From contig CAIVHG010000078.1 of the NCBI GenBank assembly GCA_903905655.1, positions 1-49,031 on the forward strand: a DNA stretch of 49,031 bases. Direction: 5' to 3'. The translations under genes were made by a program, and so were the position numbers. The notes under the pieces are model-generated. The model worked only from the letters and a program-made list of their open reading frames with translations, was not told the origin of the DNA and did not search any database. Positions 1 through 7,888 of this stretch are shown one piece after another. The stretch is from an uncultured beta proteobacterium (GTDB lineage: Bacteria; Pseudomonadota; Gammaproteobacteria; Burkholderiales; SG8-41). Numbering within the stretch: position 1 is the first letter of the stretch; the number at the start of each line of letters is the position of its first letter.

Positions 1-43
1 CTGCAAGTGCCGGGGACAAGGCTCGCCTCCCAAATTCTTTTGC

Positions 44-60
44 GATATCATCGTGATATC
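44..60. promoter_or_regulatory. Inverted repeat upstream of pagL-like gene
   Basis: A perfect 7-bp inverted repeat, GATATCA-tcg-TGATATC, lies about 30 bases before the pagL-like start. Its size and position fit an operator for a dimeric regulator. No regulator is visible nearby and no promoter boxes could be assigned with confidence, so this is a weak call. Confidence 0.3.
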
Positions 61-91
61 CAAAAAATGAGTTTTGCGTGAGGAGTGCGGA

Positions 92-640
92 GTGCGCAAC
101 ATCAAAGCGATTCTGGCAGCGGCGGCAATGGCATTGAGTCCGGCAGCTTTTGCGGTGGACGGCGTCTCGCTCGAGTACGGCGCCTCGGATTCCGGCAATT
201 CGAGCGTAAAGCTCTATCGGCTGGGCGTGCAGTGGGACTGGGGCAAGCGCTGGATGGATAGCGGGAACTATAGCTTAGGCGGTTATTGGGAACTGAGTGG
301 TGGTTACTGGGATAACAGCAGCCCCGCCAAAACTAACGGCAGCCTGATGGATGTCGGCTTCACACCGGTATTCCGCTGGCAGGAAAATGCGCCGAGCGGA
401 ATATCACCTTATGTGGAGGCCGCAGTCGGTCTGCATTTGCTGTCTCGCACTTCGGTGTCCACCCAGCGCAATTTCGGCAGCAGCTTCCAGTTCGGCGACC
501 ATATCGGAGCCGGCGTGCGCTTGGGCGACAAAGGCCAGTATGATCTAGGCTATCGCTATCAGCACCTGTCCAATGCGGGCATCAAAGCGCCCAATCAGGG
601 CATCAATTACCATCAGCTGCGCCTGCAATATCATTTTTAA
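92..640 (+). CDS. pagL: PagL-like lipid A 3-O-deacylase (acyloxyacyl hydrolase)
   Basis: This is a small outer-membrane beta-barrel of 182 residues that would remove the 3-O-linked acyl chain from lipid A. I chose the GTG at 92 because AGGAG lies 6 bases upstream and it gives a clean signal peptide (MRNIKAILAAAA...AAFA, cut before VDG); a TTG at 74 is also open. The C-terminal family block reads YRYQHLSNAGIKAPNQGIN and the protein ends in F, as barrels do. The family's His and Ser are present (H158, S160), but the position 14 after the His, Glu in Pseudomonas PagL, is Asn here. The family call is good; activity is less certain. The gene stands alone, 63 bases before dnaX. Confidence 0.8.
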   Translation: MRNIKAILAAAAMALSPAAFAVDGVSLEYGASDSGNSSVKLYRLGVQWDWGKRWMDSGNYSLGGYWELSGGYWDNSSPAKTNGSLMDVGFTPVFRWQENAPSGISPYVEAAVGLHLLSRTSVSTQRNFGSSFQFGDHIGAGVRLGDKGQYDLGYRYQHLSNAGIKAPNQGINYHQLRLQYHF

Positions 641-703
641 GCCGGCAGCAGTGCGTGCACCTGCGCACGACATGCGCGCCGCCCTTTTGCTAAGCTACCT
701 TCC

Positions 704-2329
704 ATGAGCCAGGCTCTCGCACGCAAGTGGCGCCCTAGGAGTCTGGGCGAGCTGGTCGGGCAGGAGCACGTGGTAACGGCGATCAGCAACGCGCTCGAAC
801 AGCAGCGCCTGCACCATGCGTATCTATTCACCGGCACGCGCGGCGTGGGCAAGACCACGATCGCGCGCATCATCGCGAAGGCGCTCAACTGCGAAACCGG
901 CATCAGCGCGCGGCCGTGCGGCAAGTGCGGGGCGTGCACCGAAATCGACGCCGGACGCTTCGTCGATCTGATCGAACTGGACGCAGCCTCCAACACGCAG
1001 GTCGACAACATGCGCGAGCTGCTCGAAAACGCGCTGTATGCGCCAACCAGCGGGCGCTTCAAGGTCTATATCATCGACGAAGTGCACATGCTTTCGCGCT
1101 CGGCGTTCAGCGCGATGCTGAAGACTCTCGAAGAGCCGCCCGAGCACGTCAAGTTTATCCTCGCAACCACCGATCCGCAGAAGGTCCCGGTCACCATCCT
1201 TTCGCGCTGCCTGCAGTTCAACCTGAAGCAGATCCCGCAGCCGCAGATCGTGGCGCAGTTCAAGCGCATTCTCGAGAGCGAGCAGGTGACTTGCGAAGAC
1301 GGCGCGCTGGTCCTGCTCGCGCGCGCCGCGCACGGCAGCATGCGCGATGGGCTGAGCCTGCTCGATCAGGCGATCGCACACGGCGGGGGTAGCATCGCCG
1401 AGCAGGCGGTGCGCACGATGTTGGGCAGCGTCGAGCAGGACTACCTCTACGAAATTCTGGGCGCGCTTAAGCGCGCTGACGGCAAGGCAATGATGGCGGT
1501 CGCCGACCGCATGGTCGAGCGCAGCCTCTCGTTGGAGCTTGCCCTGCTGGAACTGGCGACGCTCCTGCACCGCATCGCTCTCGCGCAGACCGTGCCCGGT
1601 GCGATCGCTGCCGACCACCCGGACCGCGCAACGATCATGGGGCTCGCCGTGGCTTACAGTGCAGAAGAGATTCAGCTGCTGTATCAGATCACGCTGCATG
1701 GGCGTGAGGACATCGGGCTCGCGCCTGACGATTACGCCGGATTCACGATGACGCTCATGCGCATGCTCGCGTTCATCCCCGAGGGGGTGGGTGTGCCGGA
1801 GGCCCAGCGTGCCGCAGCGGTATCCGCGCCGCGCACAGCAAGCGCGCCATCGGCCCCGCGCACGGCTAGCGCAGCATCCGCAGCGCCTAAAGCAGCGCCG
1901 GCGCAGGACGCGCCCGACTTAAAAAAAAAGCTGAACGCAGTTGAGTGGCCGGCGCTGGTCAGCCGGCTTCCGTTGGGCGGCATGGAGCGCATGCTTGCGC
2001 ATAATTGCGAATTCGTCTCCTGGAGCGAAGGGCACCTGCAACTGCGCGTGGCGCATGCCCAGCGCCACCTCACTGACCGCGCTTACGAGGAGCGGCTGAA
2101 GACTGCGCTCGAACAGCATCTGGGTAGCAAGCTCAAGCTTGAGATCAGCCTGGGCGCGAGCGCGGGCAACAGCGTTGCGGAAATCAAACAGCGTGCGGAT
2201 GAGCAGCGCCAGAGCGCGGCTGCTGCGTCCATAGACAGCGATCAGTTCGTGCGCGACGTGGTCGAAAACCTTGACGCGCGGGTGCTGCCCTCGACGATCA
2301 AATCAGTCTCAGATGAAAGGAAAGCATGA
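704..2329 (+). CDS. dnaX: DNA polymerase III subunits gamma/tau
   Basis: This is the 541-residue clamp-loader ATPase that opens the sliding clamp and, in the long tau form, ties the polymerase cores to the helicase. The AAA+ Walker A is GTRGVGKTT (residues 44-52), a four-Cys zinc site lies at about 63-78 (NC...PCGKCGAC), and Walker B is IIDEVHMLS (124-131). A low-complexity Ala/Ser/Pro linker (about 365-405) separates the ATPase from the tau C-terminal domain. At the end of the linker the gene carries a run of nine A, described separately, that may produce a truncated gamma form. It starts the dnaX-ebfC-recR-rluB block; its stop overlaps the ebfC start (ATGA). Confidence 0.97.
   Translation: MSQALARKWRPRSLGELVGQEHVVTAISNALEQQRLHHAYLFTGTRGVGKTTIARIIAKALNCETGISARPCGKCGACTEIDAGRFVDLIELDAASNTQVDNMRELLENALYAPTSGRFKVYIIDEVHMLSRSAFSAMLKTLEEPPEHVKFILATTDPQKVPVTILSRCLQFNLKQIPQPQIVAQFKRILESEQVTCEDGALVLLARAAHGSMRDGLSLLDQAIAHGGGSIAEQAVRTMLGSVEQDYLYEILGALKRADGKAMMAVADRMVERSLSLELALLELATLLHRIALAQTVPGAIAADHPDRATIMGLAVAYSAEEIQLLYQITLHGREDIGLAPDDYAGFTMTLMRMLAFIPEGVGVPEAQRAAAVSAPRTASAPSAPRTASAASAAPKAAPAQDAPDLKKKLNAVEWPALVSRLPLGGMERMLAHNCEFVSWSEGHLQLRVAHAQRHLTDRAYEERLKTALEQHLGSKLKLEISLGASAGNSVAEIKQRADEQRQSAAAASIDSDQFVRDVVENLDARVLPSTIKSVSDERKA
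1921..1967 (+). other. Candidate dnaX slippage/frameshift site (A9G plus hairpin)
   Basis: Nine A followed by G at 1921-1930 read in frame as TTA AAA AAA AAG. A -1 slip adds Ala-Glu-Arg-Ser and hits TGA at 1942-1944, giving a product of about 413 residues. A +1 slip hits TGA at 1932-1934. A possible hairpin (GCCGGC, 1948-1953 with 1962-1967, 8-base loop) lies downstream and AGGA at 1905-1908 upstream. E. coli dnaX uses A AAA AAG with an upstream Shine-Dalgarno-like element and a downstream stem; Thermus dnaX uses transcriptional slippage on nine A. The hairpin is farther from the slip site than in E. coli. Confidence 0.6.
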
Positions 2330-2652
2330 TGAAAGGCGGTATCGGAGGCCTGCTCAAGCAGGCGCAGGCGATGCAGGAGAACATGAAGCGCATGCAGGAG
2401 CAGTTGGCCACCGTCGAGGTCGAAGGACAGTCGGGCGCGGGACTGGTGAAGGTCGTGATGACCTGCCGCCACGACGTTAAGCGCGTAACGATAGACGTAA
2501 GCCTGCTGAAGGACGACAAGGACATGCTGGAAGATCTGGTGGCGGCCGCAATCAACGACGCGGTGCGCCGGGTTGAGACGACGGTCGCCGAAAAGATGGG
2601 CGGCATGACGGCGGGCATGGGGCTGCCGCCCGGCCTTAAGCTGCCGTTTTGA
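2326..2652 (+). CDS. ebfC: YbaB/EbfC nucleoid-associated protein
   Basis: A 108-residue DNA-binding protein of the YbaB/EbfC family, which forms dimers and coats or bends DNA. Family features seen are the N-terminal [20 protein letters not shown] helix and the core [14 protein letters not shown], followed by a Gly/Met-rich tail ending [10 protein letters not shown]. It overlaps the dnaX stop by 4 bases (ATGA), with AAAGGAAA as ribosome-binding site; a second ATG follows directly at 2329. The order dnaX-ebfC-recR is conserved in proteobacteria, which supports the assignment. Length matches the family. Confidence 0.93.
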   Translation: MMKGGIGGLLKQAQAMQENMKRMQEQLATVEVEGQSGAGLVKVVMTCRHDVKRVTIDVSLLKDDKDMLEDLVAAAINDAVRRVETTVAEKMGGMTAGMGLPPGLKLPF

Positions 2653-2696
2653 ACGGCGCTGCATTGAATTATCGGCGAGACGCATAGATCGCAGTT

Positions 2697-3302
2697 GTGA
2701 ATAACCCATCGTCACTTGAAGAACTGATCGAAGCGCTGCGCTGCCTGCCCGGTGTGGGGCCTAAATCTGCGCAGCGCATGGCCTACCACATGCTGCAGCG
2801 CGACCAGCAGGGGGCAGGGCGCTTGTCTGCCTCGCTCGCGCATGCGCTGGAGGTGATACGGCATTGCGAGCGCTGCAATACGTTTACCGAGGACGGCATC
2901 TGCGCGGCGTGCCGCTCGCCGCGCCGCGATGCGCAGCTGCTGTGCGTGGTGGAAACGCCGGCAGACATGCTGATGATGGAGCAGGCCGAGTGTTATCGCG
3001 GCCTGTATTTTGTGTTGATGGGACGGCTGTCACCGCTCGACGGTGTAGGCCCCAAGGAGATACATCTGGACCGACTGCTCAAGCGCGCGGACGACGGTGT
3101 GGTGCGCGAAGTGATAGTGGCAACCAACTTTACGGTCGAAGGCGAGGCCACCGCACATTATGTGAGCGAACTGCTGCTCGCGCGCGGACTCAAGGTGAGC
3201 CGCATCGCGCGCGGGCTGCCGGTGGGTGGGGAACTCGAGCACGTGGACAGCGGCACGCTCGCGCAGGCCATGATCGAGCGGCGCTCGGTGGAGCACTCCT
3301 GA
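2697..3302 (+). CDS. recR: Recombination mediator protein RecR
   Basis: RecR (201 residues) forms a ring-shaped clamp on DNA and with RecO/RecF helps load RecA at gaps. Visible parts in order are an N-terminal helix-hairpin-helix ([20 protein letters not shown]), a four-Cys zinc finger (CERCNTF...GICAAC), a Toprim domain starting [15 protein letters not shown], and the C-terminal [16 protein letters not shown] block. It begins with GTG, 44 bases after ebfC, and its TGA overlaps the rluB ATG by one base (TGATG), suggesting coupled translation. Length is typical. Confidence 0.96.
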   Translation: MNNPSSLEELIEALRCLPGVGPKSAQRMAYHMLQRDQQGAGRLSASLAHALEVIRHCERCNTFTEDGICAACRSPRRDAQLLCVVETPADMLMMEQAECYRGLYFVLMGRLSPLDGVGPKEIHLDRLLKRADDGVVREVIVATNFTVEGEATAHYVSELLLARGLKVSRIARGLPVGGELEHVDSGTLAQAMIERRSVEHS

Positions 3303-4246
3303 TGGCTGGCCGTCCTTACAAGAAGCGCGGGCAGCCGGCAGAGCGTCCGCCAAAGCCCCGTCCGGGGCATGCGCCGCGGCTTGCCAAGGAACGGGAAGTT
3401 CCCCGGGCCGGCGCCGACGTCACGCAGAAGCTGCACAAGGTGCTGGCGCAGTCGGGGCTGGGCTCGCGCCGCGACATGGAGACCTGGATCAGCGAGGGCC
3501 GGGTTACGGTCAACGGCAAACCGGCAAAGCTCGGGGTGCGCGTGGGAGCGCACGACCAGATCATGGTTGCGGGGCGCATCGTGCGCGTGCAGCAGCGCGC
3601 CCGCCCGCCGCGCATACTCGTCTATCACAAGCCTGAGGGCGAGATCGTCAGCCATGACGATCCGCGCGGCCGGCCCAGCGTATTCGATCACCTGCCGCGG
3701 ATTACGGGAGCGAAGTGGCTTTCCATCGGCCGCCTCGATTTCAACACCTGCGGCCTGCTGTTGTTCACCGATTCGGGCGGGCTTGCCAACCGCATGATGC
3801 ATCCGCGCTTCGGCGTGGAGCGTGAGTACGCGGTGCGGGTGATGGGCAAGCTTGAGCCGCATCACCTGCAGACGCTCACCGAGGGCGTCATGCTCGACGA
3901 TGGCCCCGCGCATCTGGAGCACGTGGAAATGCGCAGAGGCGGCGAGGCCGAGAGCGCCAACCACTGGTGCCACGTCGTGCTCAAGGAAGGCCGCAACCGA
4001 ATCGTGCGCCGCGTCTTCGAAAAAATCGGATTCATGGTGAGCCGGTTGATGCGCGTGCGCTTCGGCCCGGTCGCATTGCCGCCGCAACTCAAGCGCGGCC
4101 AGTACCGCGAGCTTAGCGCCGCCGAGACGCAGCAGTTCCTAGAGTGGCTCGAAGCCGGCGAGACGCCGCCGGAGGTTGAAGCGCCAGTGGTTGCGCGCAA
4201 GCCTGCTCCGAAAAAGCGGCCATCAGCTCGTCGCGCGCGAGCATAA
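3302..4246 (+). CDS. rluB: 23S rRNA pseudouridine synthase RluB-type
   Basis: This RsuA/RluB-family enzyme (314 residues) would convert a specific uridine in 23S rRNA to pseudouridine. After a basic, Pro-rich N-terminal tail comes an S4 RNA-binding domain (LHKVLAQSGLGSRRDMETWI, about 40-85), then the catalytic domain with the motif GRLDFNTCGLLLFTDSG, whose Asp is the expected catalytic residue, and NRIVRRVFEKIGFMVSRLMR. The ATG at 3302 is translationally coupled to recR; the frame stays open farther upstream, but that part only shadows recR. The last 134 bases, encoding a Pro/Lys/Arg-rich tail, overlap prmB on the opposite strand. RluE or RsuA are less likely given the S4 domain and length. 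Confidence 0.9.
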   Translation: MAGRPYKKRGQPAERPPKPRPGHAPRLAKEREVPRAGADVTQKLHKVLAQSGLGSRRDMETWISEGRVTVNGKPAKLGVRVGAHDQIMVAGRIVRVQQRARPPRILVYHKPEGEIVSHDDPRGRPSVFDHLPRITGAKWLSIGRLDFNTCGLLLFTDSGGLANRMMHPRFGVEREYAVRVMGKLEPHHLQTLTEGVMLDDGPAHLEHVEMRRGGEAESANHWCHVVLKEGRNRIVRRVFEKIGFMVSRLMRVRFGPVALPPQLKRGQYRELSAAETQQFLEWLEAGETPPEVEAPVVARKPAPKKRPSARRARA

Positions 4247-5135
4247 ACACGCAGTCGTCGCCCGCGCTCGTTTCCAGCCATACGAAGGGCATCCGCGGGA
4301 AGGCGGCTTCGAGCTCTTCGCGGTGATGTCCGACTTCGACCAGCAGCAGGCCGCGCTTGGTGAGGTGCGTCGACGCTGCGCTGAGTATCTTGCGCACCGC
4401 ATCGAATCCGTCCGCGCCGCTGGCCAGCGCGAGCTTGGGTTCGTGCAGGTATTCGGGCGGCAGCCTGCGCATCGTGCGCGTGCTCACGTAGGGCGGATTC
4501 GAGATGATGAGGTCGTAGCGTTGTCTCGCGAGCGCCGAGTAGAGATCGGATTCGATCAGGCGCACGCGCCGCCGCAGCCGGTAGGTGGCGAGATTGCGGC
4601 GCGCTACCCTGAGCGCCGCGCGCGAAATGTCGGAAGCATCGACGAGCGCGGCCGGGAAGGCCTGCGCTAGCATCACCGCGAGGCAGCCACTGCCGGTGCA
4701 GAGATCCAGTGCGCTCTTGATGCGGCGCGGCGCGCTCACCCAGGGCGCAAGCTGCTCGCGCAGCAACTCGGCAATATAAGAGCGCGGAACGATCACCCGC
4801 CGGTCGACATAGAAGCGCAGCTTGCCAAGCCACGCTTCGTGCGTGAGATAGGCGGCTGGAATGCGTAGCTGGATGCGTTGCTCAGCGAGGCGCAGTGCGC
4901 GGTTGCATTCGCGTACCGTGATTGCCTTGGCGAGCACCGGCGTCAGGCGGTCGGGCGGCAGCCGCAGCGCGTGCAGCACCAGATAGACGGCCTCGTCCCA
5001 GGCGTTCGTGGTGCCGTGTCCATAGGAGAGTCGCGCACGCCGCAGCCGCGCGTAGACCGTGTCGAGGAGCGCCTGTACTGTGCCCGGCGCGCGGGCAGGG
5101 GCCGCGCGCCGCGCGGGTGTGTGTGCTCTAGGCAT
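4113..5135 (-). CDS. prmB: Ribosomal protein L3 glutamine methyltransferase PrmB
   Basis: An S-adenosylmethionine-dependent N5-glutamine methyltransferase (340 residues) of the HemK/PrmB group. The SAM-binding motif is ALDLCTGSGCLAVMLA and the catalytic motif that holds the target Gln is IISNPPYV. PrmB rather than PrmC is favoured by the N-terminal region (YGHGTTNAWDEAVYLVLHAL) and by HEPKLALASGADG. It is convergent with rluB, and the last 45 or so codons overlap it; the tail after DELMAAF (about 35 residues, Ala/Arg-rich) looks like a run-through extension compared with usual PrmB lengths near 300. Confidence 0.92.
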   Translation of the reverse strand: MPRAHTPARRAAPARAPGTVQALLDTVYARLRRARLSYGHGTTNAWDEAVYLVLHALRLPPDRLTPVLAKAITVRECNRALRLAEQRIQLRIPAAYLTHEAWLGKLRFYVDRRVIVPRSYIAELLREQLAPWVSAPRRIKSALDLCTGSGCLAVMLAQAFPAALVDASDISRAALRVARRNLATYRLRRRVRLIESDLYSALARQRYDLIISNPPYVSTRTMRRLPPEYLHEPKLALASGADGFDAVRKILSAASTHLTKRGLLLVEVGHHREELEAAFPRMPFVWLETSAGDDCVFMLARDELMAAFSEQACAQPLALQPPAASRRLRATLGTAASRRR

Positions 5136-5175
5136 CGGTGCCGGTGCGGTTTTCGGAGGCTGTGGCAGAGCGCTG

Positions 5176-6336
5176 CTACACCAGGTCCAGATTCAACTTG
5201 ATGCTGCTCAGGTCGCTGGAGTGACTCGCTACTCCCGTAGCCGACTGGGTGGCGTTGCCACTGTGCTGCCCGGCATTACCGCCGCCATTGTTGATCAGCC
5301 AGTGTAGATTGGTCGGTGAATCCGCGTTGGCGAGCGCGTCCTCGAAACTGATCTCGCCCAGATTGTAGAGCGCGCACAGCGCCTGCTCGAAGGTCTGGCT
5401 TCCCGGGGCCAGGCTTTGCTCCATCGCTTCCTTGATCTGCCCCATGTCACCGTGCGTGATCAGGTCCGCGATGTGCGAGGTATTGAGCAGCACTTCGACG
5501 GCCGGGATGCGCCCGCCGTTCTTGGCGCGCACCAGGCGCTGCGACACCACGCATTTTAGGCACAGCGCGAGATCGGCCAGCAGCGCCTCGCGCTGCTCGC
5601 GCGGAAAGAAGTTGGTGATGCGGTTGAGCGCTTGGTAGCTGTTATTGGCGTGCAGCGTCGACAGGCACAGGTGCCCGGTCTGGGCAAACAACAGCGCGCT
5701 TTGCATGGTGGCCCGGTCGCGGATTTCTCCGATCATCAGCAGGTCTGGAGCCTCGCGCATCGCGCTGGTAAGCGCGCTCTCGTAATTCTTGGTGTCCATG
5801 CCGATTTCGCGCTGATTGACGATCGACTTCTTGTGCTTGAAGACGAACTCCATGGGGTCTTCGATGGTGAGTATGTGGCCGGTGCGCTCGCTGTTGCGAT
5901 AATCGATCATCGAGGCCATGGTGGTGGATTTGCCGGTGCCGGTCGAGCCCACGATCAAAATCAGGCCCATTTTTTCCATCACCAATTCCTTGAGCACCAG
6001 CGGCAGCCTCAGGGCCTCGATGCTCGGAATCTCGGGCTTTACGAAGCGGATCACCATGGCCGGCGCACCGCGCTGACGGAACACGTTGACGCGGAATACG
6101 CCAAGGGACGGCCGGCCCACGGCAAAGTTCATCTCGGGATCCTTTTCGTAGTCGAGGATCTGCTCCTGGGTCATGATCTCGTACGCGATCTTCCTCACTC
6201 CGGTCGGATCCAGCACCTGGGAATTGATCGGCATTACTACGCCGTCGATCTTGATCTGGATCGGGGCGCCCGCGGTGAAGAACATGTCGGAACCCTGCTT
6301 TTCCGCAAGCAGCTTGAACAAGGGATCGAGAAACAT
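5176..6336 (-). CDS. pilU: Type IV pilus accessory retraction ATPase PilU
   Basis: A cytoplasmic hexameric ATPase (386 residues) that assists PilT in pilus retraction. Walker A is GSTGTGKST (130-138), followed by an Asp box (ILTIEDPMEFVF), Walker B (LLMIGEIRDR) and a His box (GHLCLSTLHANN). PilU rather than PilT is indicated by the C-terminal stretch after ITHGDMGQIKEAMEQS, the QTFEQALCALYNLGEISFEDAL block, and a Gly/Asn/Ser-rich tail ending SIKLNLDLV. I chose the ATG at 6336, which has GGAG 6 bases upstream; an ATG at 6348 would add four residues. pilT, its usual neighbour, is not in this window. Two imperfect copies of a 20-base sequence lie upstream (6363-6383 and 6411-6429). Confidence 0.92.
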   Translation of the reverse strand: MFLDPLFKLLAEKQGSDMFFTAGAPIQIKIDGVVMPINSQVLDPTGVRKIAYEIMTQEQILDYEKDPEMNFAVGRPSLGVFRVNVFRQRGAPAMVIRFVKPEIPSIEALRLPLVLKELVMEKMGLILIVGSTGTGKSTTMASMIDYRNSERTGHILTIEDPMEFVFKHKKSIVNQREIGMDTKNYESALTSAMREAPDLLMIGEIRDRATMQSALLFAQTGHLCLSTLHANNSYQALNRITNFFPREQREALLADLALCLKCVVSQRLVRAKNGGRIPAVEVLLNTSHIADLITHGDMGQIKEAMEQSLAPGSQTFEQALCALYNLGEISFEDALANADSPTNLHWLINNGGGNAGQHSGNATQSATGVASHSSDLSSIKLNLDLV

Positions 6337-6551
6337 GGCGTGCTCCATGTGGCGGTTGCGCGGCGTGCTGCCTATGAGGTGCGGAGAGCCGCGGACAGCC
6401 GCGCTTTTGCGCGTGCTGCCATAGGTGCGAGTGATTATCGCGGATCATGGGCCGGACGCCACAGGAACTATGCACAGGTAAGAAGTGCGCAAATTTACGT
6501 ACCCGGAACGCTGAAGACTACACGAGAAACTGCCCGGATAGACTGACTGGG

Positions 6552-7781
6552 CTACATGATTTTCGCAAAACGCTGTACGGCTTCTTCAACATTGGCTCGG
6601 CTGTTGAAGGCACTCAGACGGAAATAGCCCTCTCCACAGGCGCCAAATCCGCTCCCCGGCGTTCCCACCAAATGTGCTTCCTGCAGCAGCTTGTCGAAAA
6701 AATCCCAACTGCTCAGTTTGCCGGGAGTCTTCAGCCACACGTAAGGCGCGTTTACCCCGCCGTAAACCTGTATTCCCAGCTTCGCCAGCGTTTCACGCAC
6801 CAGCTTGGCGTTGGTGAGGTAAAAATCAATGGTTTCCCGCACCTGCCGTTTGCCTTCCCGCGAGTAGGTCGCAGCAGCGCCGCGTTGCACGGGATACGAG
6901 ACACCATTGAATTTGGTGCAGTGCCGTCGATTCCAAAGCGGATGAATCTCAACTTCGCGGCCATCTCGGGCCTTTCCCTTGAGGCCCTTCGGAATCACCG
7001 TGTAGGCACAGCGCACTCCGGTAAAGCCGGCCGTCTTGCTGAAACTGCGAAACTCGATGGCGACTTCCCTGGCACCGTCGATTTCAAAGATCGAGTGCGG
7101 AATCGCCGGGTCGGTGATATATGCTTCATAGGCGGCGTCATACAAAATTATCGAACCGTTTTGCTGCGCGTATTCGACCCAACGCTTCAGCATCTCCTTG
7201 GTGGCAACCACGCCCGTCGGGTTATTGGGATAGCACAGGTAAATCAGGTCAACCCGCTGCTTGGGAAGTTCAGGAACGAAATCGTTATCGGCGGTAACCG
7301 GAAGGTAGACTAGGCCGCTATAGCGGCCGCTGGCATCCGCCGCACCCGTGTGTCCGGCCATGACGTTGGTATCCACATACACCGGATAGACCGGATCAAG
7401 CACCGCGATGACATTGTTCTCGCCGAAGACGTCCAGAATGTTCCCCGAATCACACTTCGAGCCGTCCGAGACGAAGATCTCATCCGCATGGACCTCGGCT
7501 CCGCGCGCCTGATAATCGTTTTTGGCAATGGCTTCGCGCAGGAAATCGTAGCCCTGCTCGGGGCCGTAGCCACGGAACGACGATCGCACGGCCAACTCAT
7601 CGACGGCCGTATGCATCGCCTGAATCACGGCGGGGGCAAGAGGTTCGGTGACGTCGCCGATGCCGAGGCGAATGACCTTCGCGGCAGGGTTTTTGGCGCA
7701 GAATGCCTCGATCCGCCGGGCTATTTCAAGAAACAGGTAACCCGCGGTTAGCTTGAGATAATTGTCATTAATGTAGGTCAT
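6552..7781 (-). CDS. dapL: LL-diaminopimelate aminotransferase
   Basis: DapL (409 residues) converts tetrahydrodipicolinate directly to LL-diaminopimelate using glutamate, bypassing the DapD/DapC/DapE acyl route. The start [20 protein letters not shown] and the block [12 protein letters not shown] are typical of DapL, and the PLP lysine lies in [10 protein letters not shown] (K249). Other family blocks are [13 protein letters not shown] and [10 protein letters not shown]. Length agrees with DapL. Betaproteobacteria normally use the acyl route, so its presence is notable. It lies 107 bases downstream of murE on the same strand; a perfect 14-base palindrome (7836-7849) sits between them. Acquisition together with lysA is possible. 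Confidence 0.93.
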   Translation of the reverse strand: MTYINDNYLKLTAGYLFLEIARRIEAFCAKNPAAKVIRLGIGDVTEPLAPAVIQAMHTAVDELAVRSSFRGYGPEQGYDFLREAIAKNDYQARGAEVHADEIFVSDGSKCDSGNILDVFGENNVIAVLDPVYPVYVDTNVMAGHTGAADASGRYSGLVYLPVTADNDFVPELPKQRVDLIYLCYPNNPTGVVATKEMLKRWVEYAQQNGSIILYDAAYEAYITDPAIPHSIFEIDGAREVAIEFRSFSKTAGFTGVRCAYTVIPKGLKGKARDGREVEIHPLWNRRHCTKFNGVSYPVQRGAAATYSREGKRQVRETIDFYLTNAKLVRETLAKLGIQVYGGVNAPYVWLKTPGKLSSWDFFDKLLQEAHLVGTPGSGFGACGEGYFRLSAFNSRANVEEAVQRFAKIM

Positions 7782-7888
7782 GATCGATTCTTAAAACTCC
7801 TAAACGGATGGATGCGCTTGCTGCGCTTCGTCAAATCGCACCGGTGCGACGCCTCCCGGCATTCTAACATTTACGGTCTACGCACTCG

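Noticed and set aside
6363-6429. Two imperfect copies of GCGTGCTGCC...GGTGCG upstream of pilU
   Set aside because: Only about 20 bases each with an indel; could be chance in GC-rich DNA or a small tandem duplication, and no function is suggested.
7836-7849. 14-base perfect palindrome TCGCACCGGTGCGA between murE and dapL
   Set aside because: Could be an operator or just a hairpin; no promoter, T run or matching site elsewhere in the window, so not called as a feature.
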